Positions 8,506 through 17,565 of a stretch of 64,000 nt of DNA are shown here, piece after piece. The notes beneath the pieces are model-generated. The model did not search any database. It was not told the origin of the DNA and worked only from the letters and a program-made list of their open reading frames with translations. A program made the translations under genes and the position numbers. Positions within the stretch are counted from its first letter, which is position 1; each line of letters begins with the position of its first letter. This DNA comes from Amorphoplanes friuliensis DSM 7358. GTDB lineage: Bacteria; Actinomycetota; Actinomycetes; Mycobacteriales; Micromonosporaceae. Location: contig NC_022657.1 in the NCBI RefSeq assembly GCF_000494755.1, forward strand, positions 1,189,501-1,253,500. Reading direction: 5' to 3'.

Positions 8506-8862
8506 ATGACGCCCTCGCCCTCTCGGTACAAGCCCGGTGTCGGCACCCACGTTGTGGTCGGCCTGTCTGTCGCCGCCCTGATGCTGTGGGGTGTGATCGC
8601 CCTGATCTGGGGACCGGGCCTGATCGGGGTGTCCATCGCCAACTGCGGAGACACGACCACGGCGATCTGCACGCCGGCCGGCAAGGTGTTCGGGCCCTGG
8701 TCGGCGCCGGTGGGTGCCGGCCTGGGCCTGGCGGCCATCATCTACGGCTGCTGGATCCGCGTCCGCGAGCATCCGGCGCTGTGGCTGACCGCCGGCCTCT
8801 TCCTGACGATCGTGGGCTTCCTGATCACCCAATCCCTGGCCTCCGGCGCCCCCGGCGTCTAG
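8506..8862 (+). CDS. Small integral membrane protein (118 aa)
   Basis: Three hydrophobic segments are visible: THVVVGLSVAALMLWGVIAL, PVGAGLGLAAIIYGCWI and ALWLTAGLFLTIVGFLI. Between the first two is an exported-looking loop with two cysteines (NCGDTTTAICTPAG) that could form a disulfide. No named family recognised. The ATG at 8506 is preceded by TAGCGT at 8493-8498, seven bases away, which fits a leaderless transcript. Converges with the damaged lipoprotein gene, with a 17-bp gap. Confidence 0.65.
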   Translation: MTPSPSRYKPGVGTHVVVGLSVAALMLWGVIALIWGPGLIGVSIANCGDTTTAICTPAGKVFGPWSAPVGAGLGLAAIIYGCWIRVREHPALWLTAGLFLTIVGFLITQSLASGAPGV

Positions 8863-8879
8863 CCGGCGACCAGTATTGA

Positions 8880-9343
8880 TCAAGGCTCCAACCGAGTTGC
8901 TCCGGAAGCGCAAAATATCGATCGTGCCAAAGCTTTATCGGCCGTCAGGCACAGACCGTCCACGAGCGTTCTGTCGTCCCAGGGCTCACCGAGGTCCACC
9001 TGGTATGGGACCTTGTTGTTGCCTTGACAGAGGCCGTATTCAGCCTGCTTCGCAGCAACGGTGAAGGCGACGATCACCTTCGCACCGGTTGATCGAACCT
9101 CCGGTGTCAAGACCTCGCCGGTGATGCCGTTGTTGCAGTCGACACGGCTGACGAGGGCGGTGAACGTCCTGGACGAGCTTTGAAGATTCTGCCCGGGCGC
9201 GAGATACCAGGCCGCGGGCTCGCCGACCTTGCTTGCAGTGATCGATGCACCTGCTTGCGTGGCGGTGGCGTTCCCGCATGCGACTGGTGTTGCTGCCACT
9301 AAGGCGCCACGAGGCCCAACGACAACCGGCTCCAGGTCTCCAT
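8880..9343 (-). pseudogene. Frameshifted lipoprotein gene of an actinobacterial hypothetical family
   Basis: The long open frame encodes a globular exported-type domain (APGQNLQSSSRTFTALVSRV, VPYQVDLGEPWDDRTLVDG, paired Cys) without a usable start. An ATG at 9343 opens a different frame reading METWSRLSLGLVAP, then hits a stop. One missing base at about 9303-9305 would join it to LVAATPVACGN and give a complete lipoprotein signal peptide with a Cys. I infer a single-base deletion. Sequencing error or a downstream alternative start are the other explanations. It lies beside an msrA remnant, in a disturbed patch. Confidence 0.5.
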
Positions 9344-9414
9344 GGCACAAGAGTGCCGCTGGTTGCTTCACTGTCAGGGCCGAATGCGCGAACACCGATC
9401 CCTCGACGGAGCCA

Positions 9415-9468
9415 GGCGGTTTTTGCGACGCCGATTGGGCGCCGTGGATGCAATAGCTGCCCCGGGTT
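9415..9468 (-). pseudogene. msrA: Vestigial 3' end of a second msrA copy
   Basis: On the minus strand this reads, across one or two small indels, [15 protein letters not shown], the same C-terminus as the intact msrA ending at 10534. The nucleotide match is obvious: AGGCGGTxTTxGCGACGCCGAT in both, and GCAGTAGC/GCAATAGC further on. The rest of the gene is absent and the internal codons before PIGVAKTA are deleted. It directly follows the stop of the nucleotidyltransferase gene, so the AbiEii-type pair lies between two msrA 3' ends in direct orientation. Confidence 0.7.
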
Positions 9469-9472
9469 CAGA

Positions 9473-10126
9473 TCACGGCTGGGTCAGCTCGTTGCGCCAA
9501 TCGGCGAACCGTTGACGCAGGCGTTGGACAGCTTGAGCATTCACGCCGTAAGCAGCGAATGCGGTATCGCTGATCTGGCCCAGCGCTCCCAGTGTGTCGG
9601 CGAAGAGCGCACGATCGAATCCAGCATCGGCAGCCTCCACGAGTTGGAGGAGTTGTTCGCTGGAGTAGCGTCCACTGGCGAGCACGGCGTCGACGTCGAG
9701 AAAGTCTCTTGCAAGTGCGCGGCCGTAGAGCGCGGCCATCTTGTTGCCAACAGCGTCGTCTGGATGCAGGACGGGTCCAATGTTCAACGTCACCGGTGGG
9801 TGGGCGCGCCAGTCAGCTGCCAGTTCCATTTTCTGCGGCTCTGTGCCGGGCTCGTCGTTCGCTGTGATGAGAAGCCGAGCAAAGGTGTCGGCTCGGGCAT
9901 CGACGTCGACCAGGAAGCCGTTCTCGGTCAGGGCTTTGATGACGAGATCGGCGACAGCTGGGAAGTCGGCTCGCCGTTGCCAGTCGGTGAACAGGTCGAC
10001 GTCGCCACTCGGGCGGTCGCCCATGCCGTGCTCCCGGACCGCATAGCCGCCGGCAAGTGCGAGTCCGTAGTCGCTGCCGGCGGCGCTGAGGGCGATCTCG
10101 GCGAGCCGCCGGTGGCGTGGATCCAT
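9473..10126 (-). CDS. AbiEii/AbiGii-type nucleotidyltransferase (possible toxin)
   Basis: A 217-residue protein with the minimal nucleotidyltransferase signature: ALAGGYAVREHG, then the metal-binding GDVDLFTD (DxD). A later conserved block reads DAVGNKMAALYGRALARDFLDV, as in DUF1814/AbiEii proteins. Members of that family act as the toxin of type IV-like toxin-antitoxin or phage-abortive systems; others have unrelated roles. The 107-residue protein encoded 11 bp upstream would be the partner. Both lie between the intact msrA and an msrA remnant, which suggests horizontal insertion. Confidence 0.75.
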   Translation of the reverse strand: MDPRHRRLAEIALSAAGSDYGLALAGGYAVREHGMGDRPSGDVDLFTDWQRRADFPAVADLVIKALTENGFLVDVDARADTFARLLITANDEPGTEPQKMELAADWRAHPPVTLNIGPVLHPDDAVGNKMAALYGRALARDFLDVDAVLASGRYSSEQLLQLVEAADAGFDRALFADTLGALGQISDTAFAAYGVNAQAVQRLRQRFADWRNELTQP

Positions 10127-10137
10127 GTCGCAGAACT

Positions 10138-10461
10138 TTACGCGGCGGTGGTCCTCGAACCGGTCCGCAGGCTTTCCGGAAAGCGTTCTTCCCACGCGCG
10201 GCGCAGATCGGGCGGCAGCCAGAGCGAGGGCCAGAGCCGGGTAAGGGTGACCCGGTCCAGAAACGCGTGCAGGTCCGCCGGTTTGGTGGCCTCGATCAGG
10301 ACCGTGCGATAAAGGTCGACGATCCGGCCGGGGCTGTCGAGCGTGTAGTCGGCCGAGCCGGACCAGTCGAGATGACGAGGCAAAGTGACGGTGCCGGAGG
10401 TCGGCCCATGCAAAAGCGCGAGGTCGTCCGCTACAACGATTGGCTTGGCATATCGACGCAT
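10138..10461 (-). CDS. Partner of the AbiEii-type protein (possible antitoxin)
   Basis: A 107-residue protein, first of a two-gene unit. The ATG at 10461 is chosen because AGGAGGTGA precedes it. It begins MRRYAKPIVVADDLALLHGP and contains LPRHLDWSGSADYTLDSPGR and a C-terminal helical part rich in Trp/Leu/Arg (RLWPSLWLPPDLRRAWEERF). No helix-turn-helix is obvious. Position and size are those of an antitoxin or specificity subunit, but this is inferred from context only. Confidence 0.6.
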   Translation of the reverse strand: MRRYAKPIVVADDLALLHGPTSGTVTLPRHLDWSGSADYTLDSPGRIVDLYRTVLIEATKPADLHAFLDRVTLTRLWPSLWLPPDLRRAWEERFPESLRTGSRTTAA

Positions 10462-10494
10462 GAAGGTCACCTCCTGGTGACCATCGTCGCACGA

Positions 10495-10521
10495 GACGGG
10501 CATCCGATGCGGATGCCCGTC
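10495..10521 (-). terminator. Terminator of msrA
   Basis: GACGGGCATCC and GGATGCCCGTC form a perfect 11-bp stem with a GATGC loop, 13 bases past the msrA stop. It also separates msrA from the AbiEii-type pair, implying that the pair has its own promoter. Confidence 0.65.
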
Positions 10522-10533
10522 CGTTCGCGGAGG

Positions 10534-11193
<660 letters not shown>

Positions 11194-11241
11194 GGTGACT
11201 CCTCTCATCCGACAGACGTAACGCTCGTTCTCTCTGAATCC

Positions 11242-11655
11242 TTACCCGAGCTCGGCGGCGATGCGGCCGGAAAAGTCGCGGGCCTCGTCGTCGGACGAAT
11301 ATCGGGTACGCGGCCAGAAGAAGCCGCGAAGTCCGTCACCTTTTGTCCGGGGTACGACGTGGGTGTGGAGGTGTGGCACGGACTGGGACACGACGTTGTT
11401 CTCCGCGACGAACGTTCCCTGGGAGCCGAGCGCCCGGGGCACTGCCGCCGCCACGCGCTGCACGAGCGTGAAGTAGCCGGGCAGGAGGTCGGCGGGCAGG
11501 TCGGACAGCTGGGTGAGGTGGGGGCGGGGCACCACCAGGACGTGGCCTTTGAAGACGGGGCGGATGTCGAGGAAACCGACCCCGTCCGGCGAGTCCACGA
11601 CCTTGAACGCGGGAACTGTGCCCGCCACTATCGAACAGAAGAGGCAGTCGGGCAT
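11242..11655 (-). CDS. HIT family nucleotide hydrolase/transferase
   Basis: A 137-residue histidine-triad protein. HLHTHVVP is the catalytic HxHxH motif, and CLFCSIVAG at the N-terminus gives the Cys pair that with a His binds zinc in many HIT proteins. HVLVVPRPH is the usual second block. Members act on dinucleoside polyphosphates or AMP-conjugates; the exact substrate is unknown. It is divergent from metB with only 24 bp between start codons, and a TAGTCT box lies six bases before its ATG, so it is probably leaderless. Confidence 0.88.
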   Translation of the reverse strand: MPDCLFCSIVAGTVPAFKVVDSPDGVGFLDIRPVFKGHVLVVPRPHLTQLSDLPADLLPGYFTLVQRVAAAVPRALGSQGTFVAENNVVSQSVPHLHTHVVPRTKGDGLRGFFWPRTRYSSDDEARDFSGRIAAELG

Positions 11656-11661
11656 CAGCGC

Positions 11662-11671
11662 AGACTAGCCT
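11662..11671. promoter_or_regulatory. Overlapping divergent -10 boxes (HIT gene and metB)
   Basis: AGACTAGCCT contains TAGCCT (11666-11671, plus strand, 8 bases before the metB ATG) and, on the minus strand, TAGTCT (11662-11667, 6 bases before the HIT ATG). The two hexamers share a TA. Both transcripts would be leaderless, and their -35 regions would lie in the opposite gene's coding sequence, so the two promoters should be mutually exclusive. Predicted, not measured. Confidence 0.5.
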
Positions 11672-11679
11672 TGCCGTTC

Positions 11680-12831
11680 ATGACGGGTAACACGTACGGC
11701 TTCGACACTCTGGCCATCCACGCCGGGCAGGAACCGGATCCCCGGACCGGGGCAGTCGTGCCGCCGATCTATCAGACCAGTACGTACGCGCAGGATGCGG
11801 TCGGTGCTCCCCGGCTCGGGTACGAGTACAGCCGCTCGGGCAACCCCACACGTGACGCCCTGCAGGAGTGCCTCGCCGCGATCGAGGGTGGTCGTCGTGG
11901 TCTGGCCTTCGCCAGCGGGCTCGCCGCGGAGGACACGCTGCTGCGGGCGGTGTGCCGGCCCGGCGACCACGTCGTGATCCCCGACGACGCGTACGGCGGC
12001 ACGTACCGGCTCTTCTCGAAGGTGGCCGAGAACTGGGGTCTCGACTGGACCGCGGTGCCGCTCAACGACCTGGACAAGGTGCGCGCCGCGTTCCGGCCCG
12101 GGCACACGCGGCTGATCTGGGCCGAGACGCCCACCAATCCGCTGCTCAACATCGCGGACATCGCGGCGCTGGCCGGGCTCGCCCACGAGTACGACGCGCT
12201 GCTGGCCGTCGACAACACGTTCGCGTCGCCGTACCTGCAGCAGCCGATCGGGTTCGGTGCCGATGTGGTCATCCACTCGACGACCAAGTACATCGGCGGG
12301 CATTCGGACGTTGTCGGTGGTGCCTTGATCGCGGCGAACGACGAGCTCGGGGAGCAGCTCGCGTTCCACCAGAACGCCATGGGTGCGGTCAACGGCCCGT
12401 TCGACGCGTGGCTGACTCTGCGCGGGATCAAGACTCTGGGCGTACGCATGGACCGGCACTGTGACAACGCCGAGCGCATCGTGACCTATCTCCGTGACCA
12501 TGCAGCGGTCGGTCAGGTTCTTTATCCCGGTCTCGAGTCGCATCCCGGACACGAGATCGCGGCGAAGCAGATGTCGCGCTTCGGCGGGATGATCTCCTTC
12601 CGCGCGGCCGGTGGCCCTGAGCAGGCGATCAACATCTGCAACCGGACAAAGCTCTTCGTCCTGGCCGAGTCCCTCGGTGGTGTCGAGTCGCTGATCGAGC
12701 ACCCGGGGCAGATGACACACCTGTCCGCAGCGGGCTCACCGCTTGAAGTCCCCGCCGATCTCGTGCGACTGTCTGTCGGCATCGAAACCGTTGACGATCT
12801 GCTCGCGGATCTGGAGCAGGCGCTCGGCTAG
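11680..12831 (+). CDS. metB: Cystathionine gamma-synthase
   Basis: PLP enzyme of the Cys/Met metabolism family, joining O-acylhomoserine and cysteine in methionine synthesis. [11 protein letters not shown] and [12 protein letters not shown] are N-terminal signatures, and the PLP lysine is K203 in [28 protein letters not shown] and LSVGIE are C-terminal family blocks. Its 383-residue length is typical. A gamma-lyase is the main alternative, since the family is hard to separate by eye. MetB next to greA and mca matches the arrangement I recall in mycobacteria. Confidence 0.9.
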   Translation: MTGNTYGFDTLAIHAGQEPDPRTGAVVPPIYQTSTYAQDAVGAPRLGYEYSRSGNPTRDALQECLAAIEGGRRGLAFASGLAAEDTLLRAVCRPGDHVVIPDDAYGGTYRLFSKVAENWGLDWTAVPLNDLDKVRAAFRPGHTRLIWAETPTNPLLNIADIAALAGLAHEYDALLAVDNTFASPYLQQPIGFGADVVIHSTTKYIGGHSDVVGGALIAANDELGEQLAFHQNAMGAVNGPFDAWLTLRGIKTLGVRMDRHCDNAERIVTYLRDHAAVGQVLYPGLESHPGHEIAAKQMSRFGGMISFRAAGGPEQAINICNRTKLFVLAESLGGVESLIEHPGQMTHLSAAGSPLEVPADLVRLSVGIETVDDLLADLEQALG

Positions 12832-12855
12832 GTCCTCTATATACGGAGCGGGCGC

Positions 12856-14223
12856 ATGGACAACCTGGCGACCACGTGGGTGGGTGCCACGGCGAAGCAG
12901 ATCTCGCGCGCGGTGCGCCGCGGCGACACCACTGCTGTGCAGGTCGTCGCTGATCACCTCGAGCAGATCGGGATCTCGGACCCCTCGCTGGCCGCGTTCC
13001 GGGTGGTGCGCGGCGGTGAGGCGATCACCGAGGCCGAGAAGGTCGACGACCAGGAGGATCTTGCCAACCTCCCGCTGGCCGGTGTCCCGGTCGCGGTGAA
13101 GGAGAACACTCCGGTCGCCGGCCTGCCGACCTGGTTCGGCTCGGCCGCGGCCCGCTCGGCCGTGGCCGAGGAGGATCACGAGGTGGTGCGCCGGCTCCGC
13201 GGTGCCGGCGCGGTCGTCGTCGGTGTCACCCGGATGCCCGAGATGGGGCTCTGGGCGACCACCGACGGTCCGGACGAGGCCACCCGCAACCCCTGGGCCC
13301 TCGACCGTACGCCCGGAGGCTCGTCCGGGGGTTCCGCCGCCGCGGTCGCCGCCGGTCTGGTGCCCATCGCGCACGGTAACGACGGGCTCGGCTCGGTGCG
13401 CATCCCCGCGGCGTGCTGCGGTCTGATCGGGCTCAAGCCCGGCCGGGACGTCGTGCCGCGTGACCTGGGCGTCGACGGCTGGCTCGGCCTCGTGGAGAAC
13501 GGCATCCTGGCCACCACGGTGTCCGACGCCGCTCTCGGTTTCAGCGTCATGGCCGGCCGGACCCCGGCCAAACTCGTCCAGCCGGAAAAGCTCCGGGTCG
13601 GCGTCTCGTTGCGCTCACCGGTGGCCGGGGTACGCCCGGACGAGCCCAACCGCGAGGCTGTGGCGACGGCCTCGAAGATCCTGGTCGCCTCCGGGCACAA
13701 CACGGTCACCGCGGAGCCGGCGTACTCGACGGTTGTCGGTCTGACCGGCCTGGCCACCTGGTTCGCCTGCGCGTACCAGGAGGCCGAGGCGTCGGGGGTC
13801 GACCTGAAGAAGCTCCAGCCCCGCACGCGGCGGCACATCCGGCTCGGCAAGCTCATGATCAAGCGCGGCTGGGCGAAGCAGTCGCAGCGTGACGCGTGGC
13901 GTGAGAAGAGCATCCAGTTCTTCGCCGACAACAACATCGACGTGCTGCTCACGCCCGCACTCGCGGCAACACCGCCGCCCGCCGACGGGCACGCCGCCGG
14001 CAGCTGGCGGAGCAACATGCAGGTGAACATGCGGTACGCGCCCTACGCCGCCCCGTGGAACATCGCGGGTCTGCCGGCGATCGTCGTACCGATCGGCCTG
14101 CGCCCCGACGGGCTCCCGGTCGGGATTCAGCTGGTGGGACCGCCCGACTCGGAGCTGCTGCTGCTCGCGATCGCCGGGCAGTTCGAGGTGGCGAACCCCT
14201 GGCCTCGTCACGCCTTCGTCTGA
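12856..14223 (+). CDS. Amidase signature family amidohydrolase
   Basis: A 455-residue amidase. The triad is visible as K82 (PVAVKENTP), S156 in the Gly/Ser-rich loop GGSSGGSAAAV and nucleophile S180 in GLGSVRIPA. The substrate is unknown. It lacks GatA-specific context (no gatB or gatC nearby), so it is more likely a catabolic or detoxifying amidase than the tRNA amidotransferase subunit. It lies 24 bp after metB and 22 bp before ilvA on the same strand, suggesting co-transcription. Confidence 0.88.
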   Translation: MDNLATTWVGATAKQISRAVRRGDTTAVQVVADHLEQIGISDPSLAAFRVVRGGEAITEAEKVDDQEDLANLPLAGVPVAVKENTPVAGLPTWFGSAAARSAVAEEDHEVVRRLRGAGAVVVGVTRMPEMGLWATTDGPDEATRNPWALDRTPGGSSGGSAAAVAAGLVPIAHGNDGLGSVRIPAACCGLIGLKPGRDVVPRDLGVDGWLGLVENGILATTVSDAALGFSVMAGRTPAKLVQPEKLRVGVSLRSPVAGVRPDEPNREAVATASKILVASGHNTVTAEPAYSTVVGLTGLATWFACAYQEAEASGVDLKKLQPRTRRHIRLGKLMIKRGWAKQSQRDAWREKSIQFFADNNIDVLLTPALAATPPPADGHAAGSWRSNMQVNMRYAPYAAPWNIAGLPAIVVPIGLRPDGLPVGIQLVGPPDSELLLLAIAGQFEVANPWPRHAFV

Positions 14224-14245
14224 GGCGGGTGGCACGATCAGGGCC

Positions 14246-15469
14246 ATGACCGACCTGCTGGAGCTCGCCGACATCGAGGCCGCCCGGGCTCTGCTCACCG
14301 GGATCATCAAGACGACACCGCTCGAGCACTCCATGCCCCTGACCCGCACCCTCGGTGTGCCGGTCTGGCTCAAGTGCGAAAACCAGCAGCGCGCCGGGTC
14401 GTACAAGGTGCGGGGGGCCTACACCCGGATCTCCCGGCTCACCGACGCCGAGCGGGCCCGGGGTGTCGTCGCCGCGAGCGCCGGCAACCACGCCCAGGGT
14501 GTGGCCCTGGCCGCGGGCCTGCTGGGTGCGAAGTCCACGGTCTTCATGCCCGAGGGCGCCCCGCTGCCCAAGGTCTCGGCCACCAAGGGTTACGGCGCCA
14601 CGATCGAGTACGCCGGCAGCACCGTCGACGACGCGCTGGCCGCGGCGCGGGACTTCGCGGACGCCACCGGCGCGATCCTGATCCACCCGTTCGACCACCC
14701 CGACGTCATCGCGGGTCAGGGCACGGTCGGACTGGAGATCCTCGAGCAGTGCCCCGAGGTCAATACGATCGTGACCGCTGTCGGCGGTGGCGGCCTCATC
14801 TCCGGAGTGGCGGTGGCCGCCAAGGCGCTGCGCCCCGACATCCGGATCATCGGCGTGCAGGCCGTCGGCGCGGCCGCCTACCCGCCCTCGCTGGCGGCGG
14901 GGGAGCCGCGCACGCTCGAGCGCTCGGCCACGATCGCCGACGGCATCGCGGTCATGCGGCCCGGCGTGCTGAACTTCGCCCACGTCAGCAAGCTCGTCGA
15001 CGACGTGGTCACGGTGACCGACGAGGACCTGTCGGCGGCCCTGCTGGTGCTGCTGGAACGCCACAAGATGGTCGTCGAGCCCGCCGGCGGCGCCGCGGTC
15101 GCCGCGCTGCTCACCGGCAAGGTCGACCTCAAGCCGCCGGTCGTGGCGATCCTCTCCGGCGGCAACATCGACCCGATGCTGCTGCTGCGGGTTATCGAGC
15201 ACGGGCTCGTGTCGGCCGGCCGGTTCCTGCGGCTCTCCGTGCGTACCGGGGATCAGCCGGGTGAGCTGGCCCGCCTGCTGGCGGAGATCGCGGAGCAGCG
15301 GGCCAACATCGTCGATGTGGCGCACTCCCGGCAGAACCCGCGGCTGAGCTTCGGCGAGGTCGAGGTGCAGCTCTCGGTGGAGACCCGCGGGCCGGACCAC
15401 TCGGCGGCGCTGATCAGCGTCCTCCGCAGCTCCGGATATTCACTGACGCTGCTGTCGGGCACTCCCTGA
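14246..15469 (+). CDS. ilvA: Threonine ammonia-lyase (threonine dehydratase)
   Basis: PLP enzyme deaminating threonine to 2-oxobutanoate. The PLP lysine is K54 in GSYKVRGAY, ASAGNHAQGVALAA is the substrate loop, and VGGGGLISGVA is the glycine-rich phosphate site. The last 75 residues (FLRLSVRTGDQPGELARLL) form a single ACT-like regulatory domain, so allosteric control is likely. At 407 aa it resembles the shorter TdcB/IlvA-type enzymes. It ends 52 bp before the convergent greA stop, with a strong shared terminator between. Confidence 0.92.
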   Translation: MTDLLELADIEAARALLTGIIKTTPLEHSMPLTRTLGVPVWLKCENQQRAGSYKVRGAYTRISRLTDAERARGVVAASAGNHAQGVALAAGLLGAKSTVFMPEGAPLPKVSATKGYGATIEYAGSTVDDALAAARDFADATGAILIHPFDHPDVIAGQGTVGLEILEQCPEVNTIVTAVGGGGLISGVAVAAKALRPDIRIIGVQAVGAAAYPPSLAAGEPRTLERSATIADGIAVMRPGVLNFAHVSKLVDDVVTVTDEDLSAALLVLLERHKMVVEPAGGAAVAALLTGKVDLKPPVVAILSGGNIDPMLLLRVIEHGLVSAGRFLRLSVRTGDQPGELARLLAEIAEQRANIVDVAHSRQNPRLSFGEVEVQLSVETRGPDHSAALISVLRSSGYSLTLLSGTP

Positions 15470-15476
15470 CACGGAA

Positions 15477-15505
15477 CCGCCGGGCCCGATGAGCGGGCCC
15501 GGCGG
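15477..15505. terminator. Bidirectional terminator between ilvA and greA
   Basis: CCGCCGGGCCCG (15477-15488) and CGGGCCCGGCGG (15494-15505) form a perfect 12-bp stem with an ATGAG loop, centred between two convergent stop codons. Confidence 0.75.
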
Positions 15506-15520
15506 TCCGGAAACGACTGA

Positions 15521-16015
15521 TCAGCCCCCGAACGGGGCGAACTCGACCACGGTGACCTTGATGTCCGCGCCGCTGGGTGCGGTGTAGGTCACGGTCTGAC
15601 CCGGACCCGCACCGAGGATCGCCTTACCGAGCGCCGACTCGGGGCTGTAGACCGTGTAGTCGGTCGTCGCCGCGATCTCGCGCGAGCCGAGCAGGAACGT
15701 CTCGGTATCGGACTTGTCCTCGTCGAAGTAGATCGTGACGACCGTGCCGGGGGCCACCGAGTCCGCGCTGGGCGCGTCGCCGACCTCGGCCTTCCGCAGG
15801 AACTCCTTCAAGTAGAGGATCCGGCCCTCCTGCTTGCCCTGCTCCTCGCGGGCCGCGTGGTAGCCGCCGTTCTCGCGGAGGTCGCCCTCCTCACGGCGGG
15901 CGTTGATCTCGGCGGCGACGGCCGGCCGGGCTGCGATCAACTCGTCGAGCTCGGCCTGCAGCCGGTCGTAAGCGTCCTGGGAGAGCCAGGTCTTCGACGC
16001 CTCTGAACTGGTCAC
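15521..16015 (-). CDS. greA: Transcription elongation factor GreA
   Basis: Binds the RNA polymerase secondary channel and stimulates cleavage of backtracked transcripts. The N-terminal coiled coil has LSQDAYDRLQAELDEL and EEGDLRENGGYHAAREEQG, with the acidic tip residues DLRENG. The C-terminal FKBP-like domain ends GADIKVTVVEFAPFGG. The GTG at 16015 has AAGGAGA upstream. Its 164 residues are the standard length. It lies next to DUF4307 and mca, as in mycobacteria (from memory). Confidence 0.95.
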   Translation of the reverse strand: MTSSEASKTWLSQDAYDRLQAELDELIAARPAVAAEINARREEGDLRENGGYHAAREEQGKQEGRILYLKEFLRKAEVGDAPSADSVAPGTVVTIYFDEDKSDTETFLLGSREIAATTDYTVYSPESALGKAILGAGPGQTVTYTAPSGADIKVTVVEFAPFGG

Positions 16016-16143
16016 AGACTCTTCTCCTTGCAAGCACGTACGTACGGATGGGTGAACAGGCGTACGGAGCGAATCACTTAGCTTACCAGCGGTGTGCATA
16101 CCGCTTCGAGAGGTGAAAGTTGCCCCTGTTGCGACGGAGAGAT

Positions 16144-16563
16144 TCAGCTCGCCGCCGCGCAGCGGACGACCTCGCCGATCGCGGCTTTCGCGGTGGTCGG
16201 CACCGGCTCGGTGGCCTCGATCGTGGTCGCTCCGGCCTGCGCTTTCACCGTGACGGTGGCCCGGCCGACCTCGGCGCCGTCGTAGCTGCGGGCACGCAGG
16301 CCACAGGTCGCGGACGCGCCCGCGGGCACCCGCACGGTGAACTCGATCTTCATCTGGCTGTCGGTGACGTCGGACCAGCCGACGATCTGCGAGTCGTAGT
16401 CCGGGCTGCCGTACCGCGAGTACAGGCGGGTGGCCAGGAAACTGACACCGACCGCGAAGACGAGAGCGAGAACGATCGGCACGAACAACCGGCGGCGTCC
16501 GTCGCGGCGCCACCCGTAGCGGCCCGGCGGGAATACCGGCGTTGTGGCGCGCGTCTCGCTCAC
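16144..16563 (-). CDS. DUF4307 membrane protein
   Basis: A 139-residue protein with one membrane anchor after a basic region (WRRDGRRRLFVPIVLALVFAVGV). The extracytoplasmic beta-rich domain has two cysteines (ATCGLRARSYDGAEVG and the C-terminal VVRCAAAS). This is the DUF4307 layout; function unknown. The GTG at 16563 is chosen because AGGAGAGG precedes it. It is divergent from mca, with about 110 bp between, and encoded upstream of greA on the same strand. Confidence 0.82.
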   Translation of the reverse strand: MSETRATTPVFPPGRYGWRRDGRRRLFVPIVLALVFAVGVSFLATRLYSRYGSPDYDSQIVGWSDVTDSQMKIEFTVRVPAGASATCGLRARSYDGAEVGRATVTVKAQAGATTIEATEPVPTTAKAAIGEVVRCAAAS

Positions 16564-16674
16564 CAGGGGGCCCTCTCCTGCGAAAGTTGTCGGTGCGATC
16601 AGCCAGAATGGCGAGGTCCATCTTCGCAGCTTCAACCGGGGGTCCTCGACGAGGCCCGGTCGAGGGAGAATTCA

Positions 16675-17556
16675 GTGGCTGAGCAGTTGCGTCTCATGGC
16701 GGTGCACGCGCACCCCGACGACGAGTCCAGCAAGGGCGCGGCCACGATGGCCCGCTACGTCGCCGAAGGCGTCGAGGTGCTGGTCGCAACGTGTACGGGT
16801 GGTGAGCGCGGCAGCGTCCTCAACCCCAAGATGGACCGCCCCGAGGTGCTGGCCGACATCTCCAACATCCGCCGGGCCGAGATGGACAAGGCGCGCGAGA
16901 TCCTCGGTGTGGAGCAGGCCTGGCTGGGGTTCGTCGACTCGGGGCTGCCCGAGGGTGACCCGCTCCCGCCGCTGCCCGAGGGGTGTTTCGGTCTCGTCGA
17001 CCCGGCCGAGGGCGCGCTCCCGCTGATCAAGCTGATCCGCCAGTTCAAGCCGCACGTCATGACGACGTACGACGAGAACGGTGGCTACCCGCACCCCGAC
17101 CACATCATGTGTCACAAGATCTCGGTGGCGGCGTTCGAGGCGGCCGGCGACCCGGAGCAGCACCCCGAGCTGGGTGAGCCCTGGCAGCCGCTGAAGCTCT
17201 ACTACAACTCCGGCTGGACCCGGGCTCGCTTCATGGCATTGCACGAGGCGATGCTCGCGGCCGGCCTCGAGTCGCCCTACACGGAGTGGCTCGACAAGTG
17301 GGAGGACCGCCAGGACCGCGGCGACAAGATCACCACTCGGGTCGAGTGCGGTGAGTACTTCGAGGTTCGCGACGACGCGCTGCGGGCCCACGCCACCCAG
17401 GTCGACCCGGACGGTTTCTGGTTCCACGTGCCGATGGAGCTCCAGCAGAAGGTCTGGCCCACCGAGGACTTCGAGCTGGCCCGGTCGTTCGTCGACAGCC
17501 CGGTTCCCGAGTCCGACCTGTTCGCGGGCATCCGGGAGTCGGTTCAGGCGAGGTAG
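16675..17556 (+). CDS. mca: Mycothiol S-conjugate amidase
   Basis: Zinc enzyme that cleaves mycothiol conjugates of toxins to a mercapturic acid and GlcN-inositol, part of actinobacterial detoxification. HAHPDDESSKGA (residues 11-22) holds the metal-binding His and Asp, and HPDHIMCH holds the second His. TCTGGERGSVLNP is the family loop. Its 293 residues match Mca rather than the related deacetylase MshB. The GTG at 16675 has GAGGGAG upstream. Confidence 0.93.
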   Translation: MAEQLRLMAVHAHPDDESSKGAATMARYVAEGVEVLVATCTGGERGSVLNPKMDRPEVLADISNIRRAEMDKAREILGVEQAWLGFVDSGLPEGDPLPPLPEGCFGLVDPAEGALPLIKLIRQFKPHVMTTYDENGGYPHPDHIMCHKISVAAFEAAGDPEQHPELGEPWQPLKLYYNSGWTRARFMALHEAMLAAGLESPYTEWLDKWEDRQDRGDKITTRVECGEYFEVRDDALRAHATQVDPDGFWFHVPMELQQKVWPTEDFELARSFVDSPVPESDLFAGIRESVQAR

Positions 17557-17565
17557 TGGCGTACC

